DNA of 64,000 nucleotides, taken from positions 4,028-68,027 of the forward strand of contig DATDYB010000023.1 in NCBI GenBank assembly GCA_036517115.1. Direction: 5' to 3'. The position numbers and the translations under genes were made by a program. The number at the start of each line of letters is the position of its first letter. Positions within the stretch are counted from its first letter, which is position 1. Below the pieces are notes generated by a model. That model worked only from the letters and a program-made list of their open reading frames with translations, ran no database searches and had not been told where the DNA came from. This DNA is from DATDYB01 sp036517115. GTDB taxonomy: Bacteria > Patescibacteriota > Minisyncoccia > Phycocordibacterales > PALSA-1337. Of this stretch, positions 57,096 to 64,000 are shown in pieces.

Positions 57096-57509
57096 ATGCC
57101 CACCATCAATCAGTTAGTGCGAAGAAATAGAAAGAAATTGTACCGCAAGCCAAAAGCGGTGGCGTTAATGCGTGGTTTTAATACCATCAAGAACCGTCCT
57201 CGTTTTTACCCATCTCCTTTCAAGCGAGGAGTATGTATCAAGGTGACGACCAAAACGCCGAAGAAGCCGAACTCAGCTATCCGAAAGATCGCCCGCGTTC
57301 GTTTGACGAATGGTATGGAGGTTACCGCCTACGTGCCCGGCATCGGACACAACCTACAGGAGCACTCAGTAGTACTTCTTCGAGGTGGCCGTGTGAAGGA
57401 CGTCGGTATTCGATACACCATCGTTCGAGGCGTGCTCGACGCCGGTGGGGTAGAGAAACGTATGAAAGGTCGCAGCCAATACGGAGCTAAGAGGCCTAAA
57501 AAGGCTTAG
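57096..57509 (+). CDS. rpsL: 30S ribosomal protein S12
   Basis: This is the decoding-centre protein. 137 residues. TTKTPKKPNSAIRKIARVRL and PGIGHNLQEHSVVLLRGGRV are conserved. The usual GGRVKDLPGVRY loop here reads GGRVKDVGIRY, one residue shorter, next to the Asp that RimO modifies. The common PGEGHN is PGIGHN. The C-terminus (GRSQYGAKRPKKA) is normal. Its stop is immediately followed by palindromic element B, which separates it from rpsG. Confidence 0.96.
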   Translation: MPTINQLVRRNRKKLYRKPKAVALMRGFNTIKNRPRFYPSPFKRGVCIKVTTKTPKKPNSAIRKIARVRLTNGMEVTAYVPGIGHNLQEHSVVLLRGGRVKDVGIRYTIVRGVLDAGGVEKRMKGRSQYGAKRPKKA

Positions 57510-57603
57510 ATACCAATATACTAATTAGTGCCAATATACGAATGAATACGAATCGGGATTTGCAGCCATTAGTAGATTTGTATCATTTGTAGATTGGTAT
57601 ATT
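57510..57603. repeat. Imperfect palindromic element B with promoter end
   Basis: This element of about 94 bp, directly after the rpsL stop, is related to element A (7141-7244). Its arms are made of ATTxGTA-like words, it begins ATACCAAT and ends ATTGGTAT, and its centre reads ATTTGCAGCCATTAGTA. Its last bases form TGG-TATATT (57595-57603), an extended -10 box 7 bases before the rpsG ATG. This would uncouple rpsG from rpsL. Confidence 0.7.
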
Positions 57604-57610
57604 AAATTCT

Positions 57611-58081
57611 ATGCGAAGAAAAATAAAAGCACGACGACCCCTGAATCCCGACCTGGTGTACAGCTCGGTTAAAGTTTCAAAATTTATCAACTACATCATG
57701 GAACGTGGCAAGAAAAACACTGCCCGAGAGATCGTCTATGATTGTTTTGAAGCTATCAAGGAAAAAGCAAAAGTGGAAAATCCGATGGAAGTATTTGATA
57801 CTGCGCTCAAGAACACTGCGCCGAATATGGAAGTACGTTCACGACGAGTGGGAGGTGCCAACTACCAGGTTCCTCGAGAAGTTCGACCTGAACGAAAACA
57901 GGCGCTTTCAATGAAGTGGATTATTGACGCAGCTCGAAACAAAAAGGGCGCTGAAATGCACAAAAAGCTAGCGGATGAGATCATTCTTGCAGCAAAGGGA
58001 GAAGGTGAGGCGGTGAAGAAGCGTGAGAACACGCACAAGATGGCTGAGGCCAATAAAGCCTTTGCCCATTTCGCCTGGTAG
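57611..58081 (+). CDS. rpsG: 30S ribosomal protein S7
   Basis: This primary 16S-binding protein nucleates the small-subunit head. 156 residues. MRRKIKARRPLNPD, SKFINYIMERGKKNTA, RSRRVGGANYQVPREVRPER and the C-terminal KKRENTHKMAEANKAFAHFAW are all typical. It lies 101 bases after rpsL with the palindromic promoter element between them, instead of the usual short spacing in the str operon. Confidence 0.96.
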   Translation: MRRKIKARRPLNPDLVYSSVKVSKFINYIMERGKKNTAREIVYDCFEAIKEKAKVENPMEVFDTALKNTAPNMEVRSRRVGGANYQVPREVRPERKQALSMKWIIDAARNKKGAEMHKKLADEIILAAKGEGEAVKKRENTHKMAEANKAFAHFAW

Positions 58082-58148
58082 TTTCGCGCCAAGCGTCGAA
58101 ACTACAGCTGCGAAATGGAGCCCGAGCCTTCCGAGGCGAGGTGCCCGC

Positions 58149-58187
58149 TTGATTTTCGTTCCTACCGAAAATCATGTCGCAAGATTT
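58149..58187 (+). repeat. Dispersed 39-bp repeat, copy 2
   Basis: Matches 33614-33652 at 37 of 39 positions, including the GATTTTCG/CGAAAATC hairpin. It lies in the rpsG 3' intergenic region (58082-58333). That region also holds a TAGTTTCG/CGAAACTA hairpin at its start and a terminator at 58282-58305, but no gene. Confidence 0.75.
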
Positions 58188-58281
58188 CCCATAACGTAGT
58201 TATAAAAAATTTGCGACTGCTTGGTAGAAGACACGGAACAGACGTGGAACGAAGCCAGCACGGAACGAAAGGAACAAAACG

Positions 58282-58305
58282 AAAAGCGGGACAGCCCGCT
58301 TTTTT
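58282..58305 (+). terminator. Intrinsic terminator
   Basis: AAAAGCGGG, loop ACAG, CCCGCTTTT and more Ts. It ends the rpsG transcript. Confidence 0.9.
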
Positions 58306-58333
58306 CGTGCTAGTGTCCCAACAGGAGAACATT

Positions 58334-58615
58334 ATGAAGAAATATTCAGTCTATATCCGCTGTTCATACGAACCCCTGGATAGTGCCAGCCCCACGCATC
58401 GAGAAGTGCATTCCATGGAAGTATCTACAGAACTTTTGCCGTTCGTCGCCGCACTTAAGGATGCTCATCTTGCAGAGCCGTGCTGGGAAATAGAGACAAT
58501 CCTCATTCTTCCGGAAGGCGCGCTCTGTCAACTACCAATTGACGAGCATCACGACTCAATCGATGAGTTTCTCAACCACTTCGGCGGCGTCAGGTTTAAA
58601 AAGAAAATAGGGTGA
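58334..58615 (+). CDS. Small hypothetical protein, 93 residues
   Basis: ATG at 58334 with AGGAG about 6 bases upstream. An upstream in-frame extension would cover the terminator and the repeat, so this start is preferred. It is a soluble acidic protein: MKKYSVYIRCSYEPLDS, then ELLPFVAALKDAHLAEPCWE, ETILILPEGALCQLPIDEHH and a basic end FKKKIG. It has no signal peptide or known motif. A TGC-TAGTGT -10-like box lies 17 bases upstream. It is one of four unknown genes with a strong SD in the window. Confidence 0.6.
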   Translation: MKKYSVYIRCSYEPLDSASPTHREVHSMEVSTELLPFVAALKDAHLAEPCWEIETILILPEGALCQLPIDEHHDSIDEFLNHFGGVRFKKKIG

Positions 58616-58684
58616 GTAATGTAAAAATAACGCGTGCATACAGGCGTCGCACAGAGGATTCCTTAATTGGAGTCTTTTTTCTTT

Positions 58685-58789
58685 TCAGATTTTCCATTTC
58701 CGTTTGAATTCTTCGAGGGTCATGCCTTTTCCGGTTCTCTTCGGGATACGAAACCGCTTCGCCGGAAGTACTTTCTTTTTTCGCTCCAT
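58685..58789 (-). CDS. Possible 34-residue basic protein
   Basis: A short frame, divergent from ung, encodes MERKKKVLPAKRFRIPKRTG followed by KGMTLEEFKRKWKI. The very basic start and the amphipathic EEFKRKW helix look like a real small protein, for example nucleic-acid or ribosome associated. A competing frame on the same strand is less plausible. No SD is visible, and the shared region with the ung promoter is short. Tentative. Confidence 0.3.
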   Translation of the reverse strand: MERKKKVLPAKRFRIPKRTGKGMTLEEFKRKWKI

Positions 58790-58797
58790 GATATCGT
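58789..58797 (+). promoter_or_regulatory. Leaderless extended -10 promoter of ung
   Basis: TGA-TATCGT ends 6 bases before the ATG at 58804. Confidence 0.5.
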
Positions 58798-58803
58798 AAC
58801 GCT

Positions 58804-59469
58804 ATGAATGTACGCATTGAGCCATCATGGAAAGAGGCCCTCTCTTCTGAATTTGATCAGGAATATTTTAAAACGCTCACGGAATTTGTAAAAAGCGAGT
58901 ACAAGAGCGCGACAGTATATCCGCCGCCGAAGTTTGTGTTTCATGCGTTTGATCTCTGTCCATTCGACAAAGTAAAGGTGGTTATCTTAGGGCAGGATCC
59001 GTATCACGGGCCTAGTCAGGCCCATGGCCTCTCATTTTCCGTCCCCGAGAAAGTAGCGATCCCGCCTTCGCTTCGAAATATCTACAAGGAAATAGCGAAT
59101 GATATTGGAGGGACTATTCCTGCTCATGGCAATCTCGAGCATTGGGCCAAGCAAGGAGTACTTCTTTTAAACGCTACGCTCACCGTGCGAGCGAGCATAC
59201 CCGGTTCCCACCAACACAAGGGCTGGGAGGAATTCACAAATACAGTGATTCGTACCATTTCAGAGAAGAAAGAGAATGTGGTCTTTATTCTGTGGGGGAG
59301 ATACGCTCGTGACAAAAAGGGCCTTATTGATGGCACCAAACATCTCATCCTCGAATCAGCCCATCCTTCACCATTTTCCGCCACTGCCTTTTTCGGTTCC
59401 AAACCTTTCAGTAAAACCAATGAATATCTTAAGAAGCATAAAAAAGAGGGTATTAAGTGGGCAGGGTAA
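58804..59469 (+). CDS. ung: Uracil-DNA glycosylase, family 1
   Basis: This enzyme removes uracil from DNA in base-excision repair. 221 residues. The catalytic water-activating GQDPYHGPSQAHGLSFSV carries D65, the Ser/Pro loop VPEKVAIPPSLRNIYKE follows, LLLNATLTV is the uracil-recognition strand, and HPSPFSA carries H187. All are intact. It sits between rpsG and fusA, where the str operon would normally be continuous, and has its own leaderless promoter. Confidence 0.97.
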   Translation: MNVRIEPSWKEALSSEFDQEYFKTLTEFVKSEYKSATVYPPPKFVFHAFDLCPFDKVKVVILGQDPYHGPSQAHGLSFSVPEKVAIPPSLRNIYKEIANDIGGTIPAHGNLEHWAKQGVLLLNATLTVRASIPGSHQHKGWEEFTNTVIRTISEKKENVVFILWGRYARDKKGLIDGTKHLILESAHPSPFSATAFFGSKPFSKTNEYLKKHKKEGIKWAG

Positions 59470-59571
59470 TAACGATTGCATTTCAGGCCTTTTTACGGTA
59501 ATCTAACCTTTATCGTTTAAAAAACGTCTTTTTACTATTATTAGAAACGCAAGAACAGGAATTTGAATTTT

Positions 59572-61719
59572 ATGAACCGTGATTATCCATTAGAGAGAGT
59601 ACGAAACTTCGGTATTATCGCTCACATCGACGCGGGCAAAACAACCACATCTGAGCGTATTTTGTATTACACCGGTGAAAGTCACAAAATCGGCGAAGTG
59701 CATGATGGCAATACCACCACCGACTGGATGGAACAGGAACGTGAACGTGGCATCACCATCACCGCCGCCGCCATTACGTGTTTTTGGAACCCGAGCTACA
59801 AGGCGAAAGATGATTTGAGCCTTAAGCATCGTTTCAACATCATCGATACTCCGGGACACATCGACTTTACCGTGGAAGTGAAGCGCTCGCTTCGCGTACT
59901 CGATGGCGCGGTGGTGGTGTTCGACGGTGTGGCCGGCGTTGAACCGCAATCTGAGACCAACTGGCGCTATGCCGATGATGGTAAGGTGCCCCGAATCTGC
60001 TTCATCAACAAACTCGACCGAATGGGTGCCTCATTCGAGCGTTCATTCCAGTCTATTCTCGATCGTCTGAATAAAAATGCCGTACGAGTCCAGATCCCAA
60101 TTGGTCTTGAAGAAAATTTTGAAGGAGTGATCGACCTTTTGAAAATGAAAGCATTCTTTTTTGAGGGCGAAATGGGTAAGGAGATCGTGGAAAAAGAAAT
60201 TCCTGCTGAATATCTCGAAGAGGCTAAAAAGCATCGCGCAACATTGGTGGAGAAAATCGTTGAACACGATGATATTCTCATGACATCATTTCTCGATGGA
60301 CATGAACCGTCACTGCCTGATTTGAAACGTGTGCTCCGAAAGGCAACCCTTGAGATCAAGCTTATCCCTGTCTTCACCGGATCAGCCTTGAAAAACCGCG
60401 GTGTACAGCTTGTGCTCGACGGTGTCGTGGACTACCTTCCAAGCCCTCTTGATATTCCCCCTGTTAAAGGAGTTCATCCAGTCACTGGTGACGAAGTTAT
60501 TCGTCATGCCGATGACAGCGAACCTTTCTCTGCGCTCGCCTTTAAGCTTCAGAACGATCCATTCGTCGGACAGCTCACCTTCTTCCGTGTATATTCCGGA
60601 ACGATCGAGGCGGGCACATATATCTATAATGCAACAACAGGAGAGCGAGAGCGTCTTGGGCGTATCGTACGACTCCAGGCTGACAAGCGCGAAGAAGTGA
60701 AAAAAGTGTTTTCAGGAGAAATTGCTGCGGCTGTAGGACTGAAAAGCGCGCGAACGTCCCATACTTTCTGCGACGAGAAGGACCCGATCATCCTCGACCC
60801 AATCAAGTTCGTCGAGCCCGTAGTATCGCTTCGTATCGAGCCGAAAACTAAGGCTGACCAAGAGAAAATGGGTATGGCCATGAAAAAACTTGCCGATGAG
60901 GATCCTACGTTTAAAGTTTCTTCTAATGCCGAGACGAATGAAACCATTATTTCGGGCATGGGTGAGCTTCACCTCGAAATCATGGTGGATCGTATGAAGC
61001 GAGAATTCGGCGTACAAGCTGATGTCGGCAAGCCGCAAGTGGCATACCGTGAGACGATTACCGGCGAAGCTGAAGCTGAACATAAATACATCAAACAGTC
61101 GGGTGGTAAGGGTCAGTACGGTCACGTTAAACTTTCAATCCGACCGATGAAACCTATCGAAGAAGGCGCGAAGATTCCGAAGAACGTTAAGCGATATGAT
61201 CATTTTGAATTCATCGACTCGATCAAGGGAGGAGTTATTCCGATCGAGTTCATCCCAGCTGTTGAGAAAGGTGTGAAAGAAGCAATGGAGCGGGGAATCG
61301 TGGCAGGGTTCAAAATGGAAGATATTTCCTGTGAACTTACCTTCGGTTCATATCACGATGTGGACTCGTCTGAAATTGCTTACAAGATTGCCGCTTCTCA
61401 GGCATTCCAGGAAGCCGCGAAGCGCGCACGACCAGTCATTCTCGAACCGATTATGAAAGCTGAAGTGCTCGCGCCGGAGAAGTTCTTCGGTGACGTGACT
61501 GGAAGTCTCTCTGCAAAACGAGGATCTATCGAAGGGTTTGAAGACCGACCGGGTGGTGTGAAGGTTATCAACGCCAAAGTGCCTCTTTCTGAAATGTTCG
61601 GATATACGACACAGCTCCGATCCATGACCGAAGGTCGTGGCAACATCAACATGGAATTTGATCATTACGAAGTAGTACCTCCAAACGTTGAAAAAACTAT
61701 CGTGGAGAGTAGGAAATAG
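59572..61719 (+). CDS. fusA: Elongation factor G
   Basis: This translocation GTPase has 715 residues from the ATG at 59572. A TTG three codons upstream is less likely because AGGA lies 11 bases before the ATG. The G domain has AHIDAGKTTTSERILYYTG, RGITITAAAI, DTPGHIDFTVEV and NKLDRMG. Domains II to V follow, with QSGGKGQYGHVKL and the tail GYTTQLRSMTEGRGNINME. It has a leader of several tens of bases with an SD, unlike the leaderless genes. A strong palindromic terminator follows. No tuf gene is adjacent. Confidence 0.98.
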   Translation: MNRDYPLERVRNFGIIAHIDAGKTTTSERILYYTGESHKIGEVHDGNTTTDWMEQERERGITITAAAITCFWNPSYKAKDDLSLKHRFNIIDTPGHIDFTVEVKRSLRVLDGAVVVFDGVAGVEPQSETNWRYADDGKVPRICFINKLDRMGASFERSFQSILDRLNKNAVRVQIPIGLEENFEGVIDLLKMKAFFFEGEMGKEIVEKEIPAEYLEEAKKHRATLVEKIVEHDDILMTSFLDGHEPSLPDLKRVLRKATLEIKLIPVFTGSALKNRGVQLVLDGVVDYLPSPLDIPPVKGVHPVTGDEVIRHADDSEPFSALAFKLQNDPFVGQLTFFRVYSGTIEAGTYIYNATTGERERLGRIVRLQADKREEVKKVFSGEIAAAVGLKSARTSHTFCDEKDPIILDPIKFVEPVVSLRIEPKTKADQEKMGMAMKKLADEDPTFKVSSNAETNETIISGMGELHLEIMVDRMKREFGVQADVGKPQVAYRETITGEAEAEHKYIKQSGGKGQYGHVKLSIRPMKPIEEGAKIPKNVKRYDHFEFIDSIKGGVIPIEFIPAVEKGVKEAMERGIVAGFKMEDISCELTFGSYHDVDSSEIAYKIAASQAFQEAAKRARPVILEPIMKAEVLAPEKFFGDVTGSLSAKRGSIEGFEDRPGGVKVINAKVPLSEMFGYTTQLRSMTEGRGNINMEFDHYEVVPPNVEKTIVESRK

Positions 61720-61743
61720 TCAAAATACCTGGAAGAGAATATC

Positions 61744-61774
61744 AAAATGTGCAACACCCGGTGTTGCACATTTT
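61744..61774. terminator. fusA terminator, near-perfect palindrome
   Basis: 15-base arms AAAATGTGCAACACC and GGTGTTGCACATTTT are separated by one base. The T-run is in the right arm. The remaining sequence to 61970 holds a DnaA box and the next promoter. Confidence 0.8.
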
Positions 61775-61889
61775 GCTAAATGTTGAATAACCTACGCAAA
61801 GAGATGTTTACCTACTTTTGATCATAGAGATTAGGTTCGTCTTGAAGATGCCCATCACGCCAACCTGTCGTCAGGGGATACGTTTCGGG

Positions 61890-61898
61890 TTATCCACA
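61890..61898 (+). promoter_or_regulatory. DnaA-box consensus TTATCCACA
   Basis: The second exact DnaA-box match in the window, upstream of the 654-residue surface gene. Two single boxes are near chance expectation and there is no origin-like cluster. Confidence 0.25.
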
Positions 61899-61934
61899 GT
61901 ACCTCCCTTGTGCGTGGTGGGGACTACAGAGTCG

Positions 61935-61943
61935 TGGTATTAT
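61935..61943 (+). promoter_or_regulatory. Extended -10 promoter of the 654-residue gene
   Basis: TGG-TATTAT, 27 bases before the ATG at 61971. The short leader lacks an SD. Confidence 0.5.
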
Positions 61944-61970
61944 TTCCACATTAACACTTATTTTTTACTA

Positions 61971-63935
61971 ATGAAAAAATTCATCCTCGTCGGCCTTTTA
62001 ATGTTTTCGTTCGTTATTCTTCCGGTAGTTGGAGTAGCCGAATCGGAAATTGAGCGGGCTATCAACAACCTCGTATCATCGGGTTCTATTTCAAAACAAC
62101 AAGCAGAGGAGACGAGGAAGATTCTAGGTCTACCTGTGGTTAGCGGCACGTACACTGCCGGAGGATCCAGCTTTTGCTACAACTGGACAAGGAATTTGCC
62201 AGTAGGTTCGACCGGCCCCGATGTCGAGGCATTAAATGAAGCATTATCTCAAGAGGGTATTGCGGATAGAATTCTGAGTGCTCGGTCATATTATGATGAG
62301 GCGACGGCTTCAAACGTAACCCGTTTTCAAGAAAAATATCGTTCTGAAATCCTCACCCCTAGCGGCTTTTCGAGCGGCACCGGCAATGTCGGCCCTGCAA
62401 CCCGCGCAAAGCTCAATCAGTTATACGCGTGTGGTACTTTACAAGCACAACCTTTACAATCTTCGATCATAGTAACGTCTCCAAATGGGGGAGAAACATT
62501 TACTACGGGGAGTAACGTTACCATCCGATGGGATGCTCGTAATATAAGCACCACTGACGAATTCTTCGTCACTTACAGAAAAGACTCAGGATACACACTA
62601 ACAACTACTATAGGTCGTACTAAAGGAAGTTCGATTAACTGGGTGGTTCCAACTGTCGCTGGAAAATATAAGGTTACAGTCCAACTCATTAGCAAGCCTA
62701 CCCTCTCAGATTCGAGTGATAATTGGTTCACTGTAGCAGTTCCGACTACTACACCGACGCCGCCTGTTGTTGTAACCCCGACGATAAGTAGTTTGTCACC
62801 ATCGAGTGGTGCGCCAGGAACAGTTGTCACTATTTACGGAACCGGATTTAGTGCGAGTAGTAATGTTGTATATTTGCGCTCAGCCTCAACCAACTACACT
62901 CTTTCCGCCAATTCCTCGAACGGTACGTCATTGCAGTTCGTAATCCCAAGTTGGGCGAGCGGGCAATACACTATCTTGGTGGAAAATAATAGCCTAAAGT
63001 TGAGTGGAGGTCAGACTCTCACCGTTGTTCCCGCTCCTACAGTAACAACCTCTTACACCCTAACAACGAATGTCACTGGAGCTGGGAGCGTTTCGGGTGG
63101 CGGAGTAAACTGCGGATATGGCATCGGTTCTTCTTGTACAAAAAGCTTGAGTTCAGGCACGCAGGTTACACTGTCCGCCTCCCCATATTCCGGGTACGTA
63201 TTCAGCGGATGGAGTGGTGCGTGTTCCGGCACCGGCTCATGTTCAATCACGTTTGATTCTAATAAATCAGTGTCTGCTACATTCTCGACGCAGACGCAAT
63301 CCGTCACCACCCCTCCAATGATTTCTTCCTTATCACCAGCGTCTGGCCCCGTGGGAACAGTGATCACTGTTATGGGAAGCAATTTCACGGTCGGAAATAA
63401 TATGATCTGGCTTCGCGGAGGAACTACGAATTACAGTACGACAGTGAATTCGACCAACGGTACAAGCGTACAATATACCGTACCAAGCTGGGCGACCGGA
63501 ACGTACACTGTAAGTATTGAGAGAAATGACTTATTAGTAGAAAGCAACACGAAGACATTTACAGTGACGGTTCCTCAGGGTCAGGCAAGCCCTGTCACTT
63601 TGGGCAATGTTTCTCTTGCGAGTGTGGTGCTTGATGGAGGATTTATTAAAGCAAGATATTCTAACCGCACAGGCTACAGTGTTCACCTTGTCAGTGAGGC
63701 AACAGGACAGATCATCGGGTCTGTATCATTCGGACTACAGGGTGATAGCCTGGAGGGTTCCTATTCAAATACGGGTACGAATATCAAAATTGGAGATCGG
63801 GTAAAGGTTTGTCACGGAAATGACTATGGCATTTGTAGCGCGGTAGTGGCTGTCACGGGGTCATTGAGTCGGGGACTGGTAGATTTTCAGAAAGCTTCAG
63901 TGTTTCAAATTCTTCGAGAAGTTTTGGGTCTATAG
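61971..63935 (+). CDS. Secreted peptidoglycan-binding, IPT/TIG and InlB-repeat protein
   Basis: 654 residues from the ATG at 61971; the signal peptide MKKFILVGLLMFSFVILPVV starts there. A PG_binding_1-like domain lies at about 65-145 (LPVGSTGPDVEALNEALSQE, VTRFQEKYRSE, GPATRAKLNQLYAC). A Kre9-like Ig domain (about 165-255, PNGGETFTTGSNVTIRWDA), IPT/TIG domain 1 (about 270-355), an InlB-type repeat (about 365-440, with CGYGIGSSCTKSL and GYVFSGWSGACSG) and IPT/TIG domain 2 (about 448-535) follow. A beta domain ends in an amphipathic helix VFQILREVLGL. It probably binds the cell wall and presents adhesive domains. Part of it (63801-63844) recurs inverted at the window end. Confidence 0.8.
   Translation: MKKFILVGLLMFSFVILPVVGVAESEIERAINNLVSSGSISKQQAEETRKILGLPVVSGTYTAGGSSFCYNWTRNLPVGSTGPDVEALNEALSQEGIADRILSARSYYDEATASNVTRFQEKYRSEILTPSGFSSGTGNVGPATRAKLNQLYACGTLQAQPLQSSIIVTSPNGGETFTTGSNVTIRWDARNISTTDEFFVTYRKDSGYTLTTTIGRTKGSSINWVVPTVAGKYKVTVQLISKPTLSDSSDNWFTVAVPTTTPTPPVVVTPTISSLSPSSGAPGTVVTIYGTGFSASSNVVYLRSASTNYTLSANSSNGTSLQFVIPSWASGQYTILVENNSLKLSGGQTLTVVPAPTVTTSYTLTTNVTGAGSVSGGGVNCGYGIGSSCTKSLSSGTQVTLSASPYSGYVFSGWSGACSGTGSCSITFDSNKSVSATFSTQTQSVTTPPMISSLSPASGPVGTVITVMGSNFTVGNNMIWLRGGTTNYSTTVNSTNGTSVQYTVPSWATGTYTVSIERNDLLVESNTKTFTVTVPQGQASPVTLGNVSLASVVLDGGFIKARYSNRTGYSVHLVSEATGQIIGSVSFGLQGDSLEGSYSNTGTNIKIGDRVKVCHGNDYGICSAVVAVTGSLSRGLVDFQKASVFQILREVLGL
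63801..63844 (+). repeat. Inverted repeat, left copy (44 bp, within CDS)
   Basis: Exact reverse complement of 63957-64000. It encodes part of the C-terminal domain of the 654-residue protein around VKVCHGNDYGIC. The spacer between the copies is 112 bases. Confidence 0.9.
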
Positions 63936-63956
63936 CGATCGCACTCCAACAACAAA

Positions 63957-64000
63957 ACCGCGCTACAAATGCCATAGTCATTTCCGTGACAAACCTTTAC
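63957..64000 (-). repeat. Inverted repeat, right copy, truncated by window end
   Basis: 44 bases identical to the complement of 63801-63844, continuing to the last base of the window. The inner boundary is sharp (63956 does not pair with 63845). Either an inverted partial duplicate begins here or the assembly folds back on itself. Confidence 0.9.

Noticed and set aside
58596..58817. 73-residue minus-strand ORF next to ung
   Set aside because: It extends across the ung promoter and start, and a better small frame (58685-58789) exists on the same strand.
10271..61898. Two exact DnaA boxes (10271-10279, 61890-61898) as signs of a replication origin
   Set aside because: Single isolated boxes, about what chance predicts in this length on two strands. 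No cluster, no AT-rich unwinding element, no dnaA or dnaN nearby.
61818..61970. Longer N-terminus for the 654-residue surface protein
   Set aside because: The extension carries no signal peptide and covers a DnaA box and a good extended -10. The ATG at 61971 begins a clear signal peptide.
1..64000. TGA recoded as Gly, as in some candidate phyla lineages
   Set aside because: Conserved genes end normally at TGA (the 4010-residue gene, for example) and no conserved protein reads through TGA.
1..64000. tRNA genes, rRNA genes, IS elements or transposases
   Set aside because: Intergenic regions were read for T-arm and acceptor patterns and for transposase-like ORFs. None was found.

Overview
The window reads as a standard-code bacterial genome fragment from the candidate phyla radiation (Patescibacteria), most likely a Parcubacteria/Paceibacteria-type lineage. 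This is an inference from gene style: compact housekeeping proteins, a trigger factor without its PPIase domain, a minimal type IV pilus cluster, very large secreted beta-rich proteins, and many transcripts that start at or within a few bases of the start codon. TGA acts as a normal stop. I saw no tRNA, rRNA, CRISPR array or transposase gene.

Layout. 1-430: structured RNA-like sequence ending in a terminator, then a relic of a short gene. 428-909: toxin-antitoxin pair. 1023-3363: RNase Y and ClpP. 3571-4750: two unknown genes with strong Shine-Dalgarno (SD) sites. 4822-6043: a second toxin-antitoxin pair running into rsmE. 6073-10172: minus-strand block with trigger factor, two envelope proteins, pyrophosphatase and NusA. 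10326-45769: a surface supercluster of about 35 kb. It holds secreted proteins of 2556, 838 and 4010 residues that share a C-terminal tail motif, small anchored proteins, a pilB-pilC-pseudopilin operon, a lysozyme-fold protein, a secreted CotH-like protein and a peptidoglycan-binding protein. 45920-51367: tpiA, pgk, a HIT protein, recJ and an RNase HI with an added C-terminal domain. 51398-56932: ComEC split into two genes around a superoxide dismutase, then L28, a site-2 protease and RsmC. 57096-61719: an interrupted str region (rpsL, rpsG, unknown, ung, fusA). 61971-63935: another peptidoglycan-binding surface protein. The last 44 bases are the exact reverse complement of part of that gene.

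How the genes fit together. The supercluster looks like one surface programme: pilus motor, platform and minor pilins surrounded by giant adhesin-like proteins, wall-binding proteins and possible peptidoglycan-processing enzymes. ComEC and its detached metallo-beta-lactamase domain, together with the pilus and RecJ, would suit DNA uptake. RNase Y, NusA, the ribosomal proteins and EF-G are housekeeping.

The most unusual signals are: (1) about 14 genes with an extended or consensus -10 box placed 6-8 bases before the start codon (leaderless promoters); (2) two related palindromes of about 100 bp whose end supplies such a promoter to tig and to rpsG; (3) a shared C-terminal P-[TS]-[FY]-x-E-[IF] tail on the three giant secreted proteins; (4) a three-way-junction RNA leader on tpiA; (5) a hairpin at the 5' end of the nusA transcript; (6) an out-of-frame 7-bp tandem repeat at the start of a pseudopilin gene; (7) an RNase HI with a C-terminal viroplasmin-like domain; and (8) the perfect inverted repeat at the right edge.
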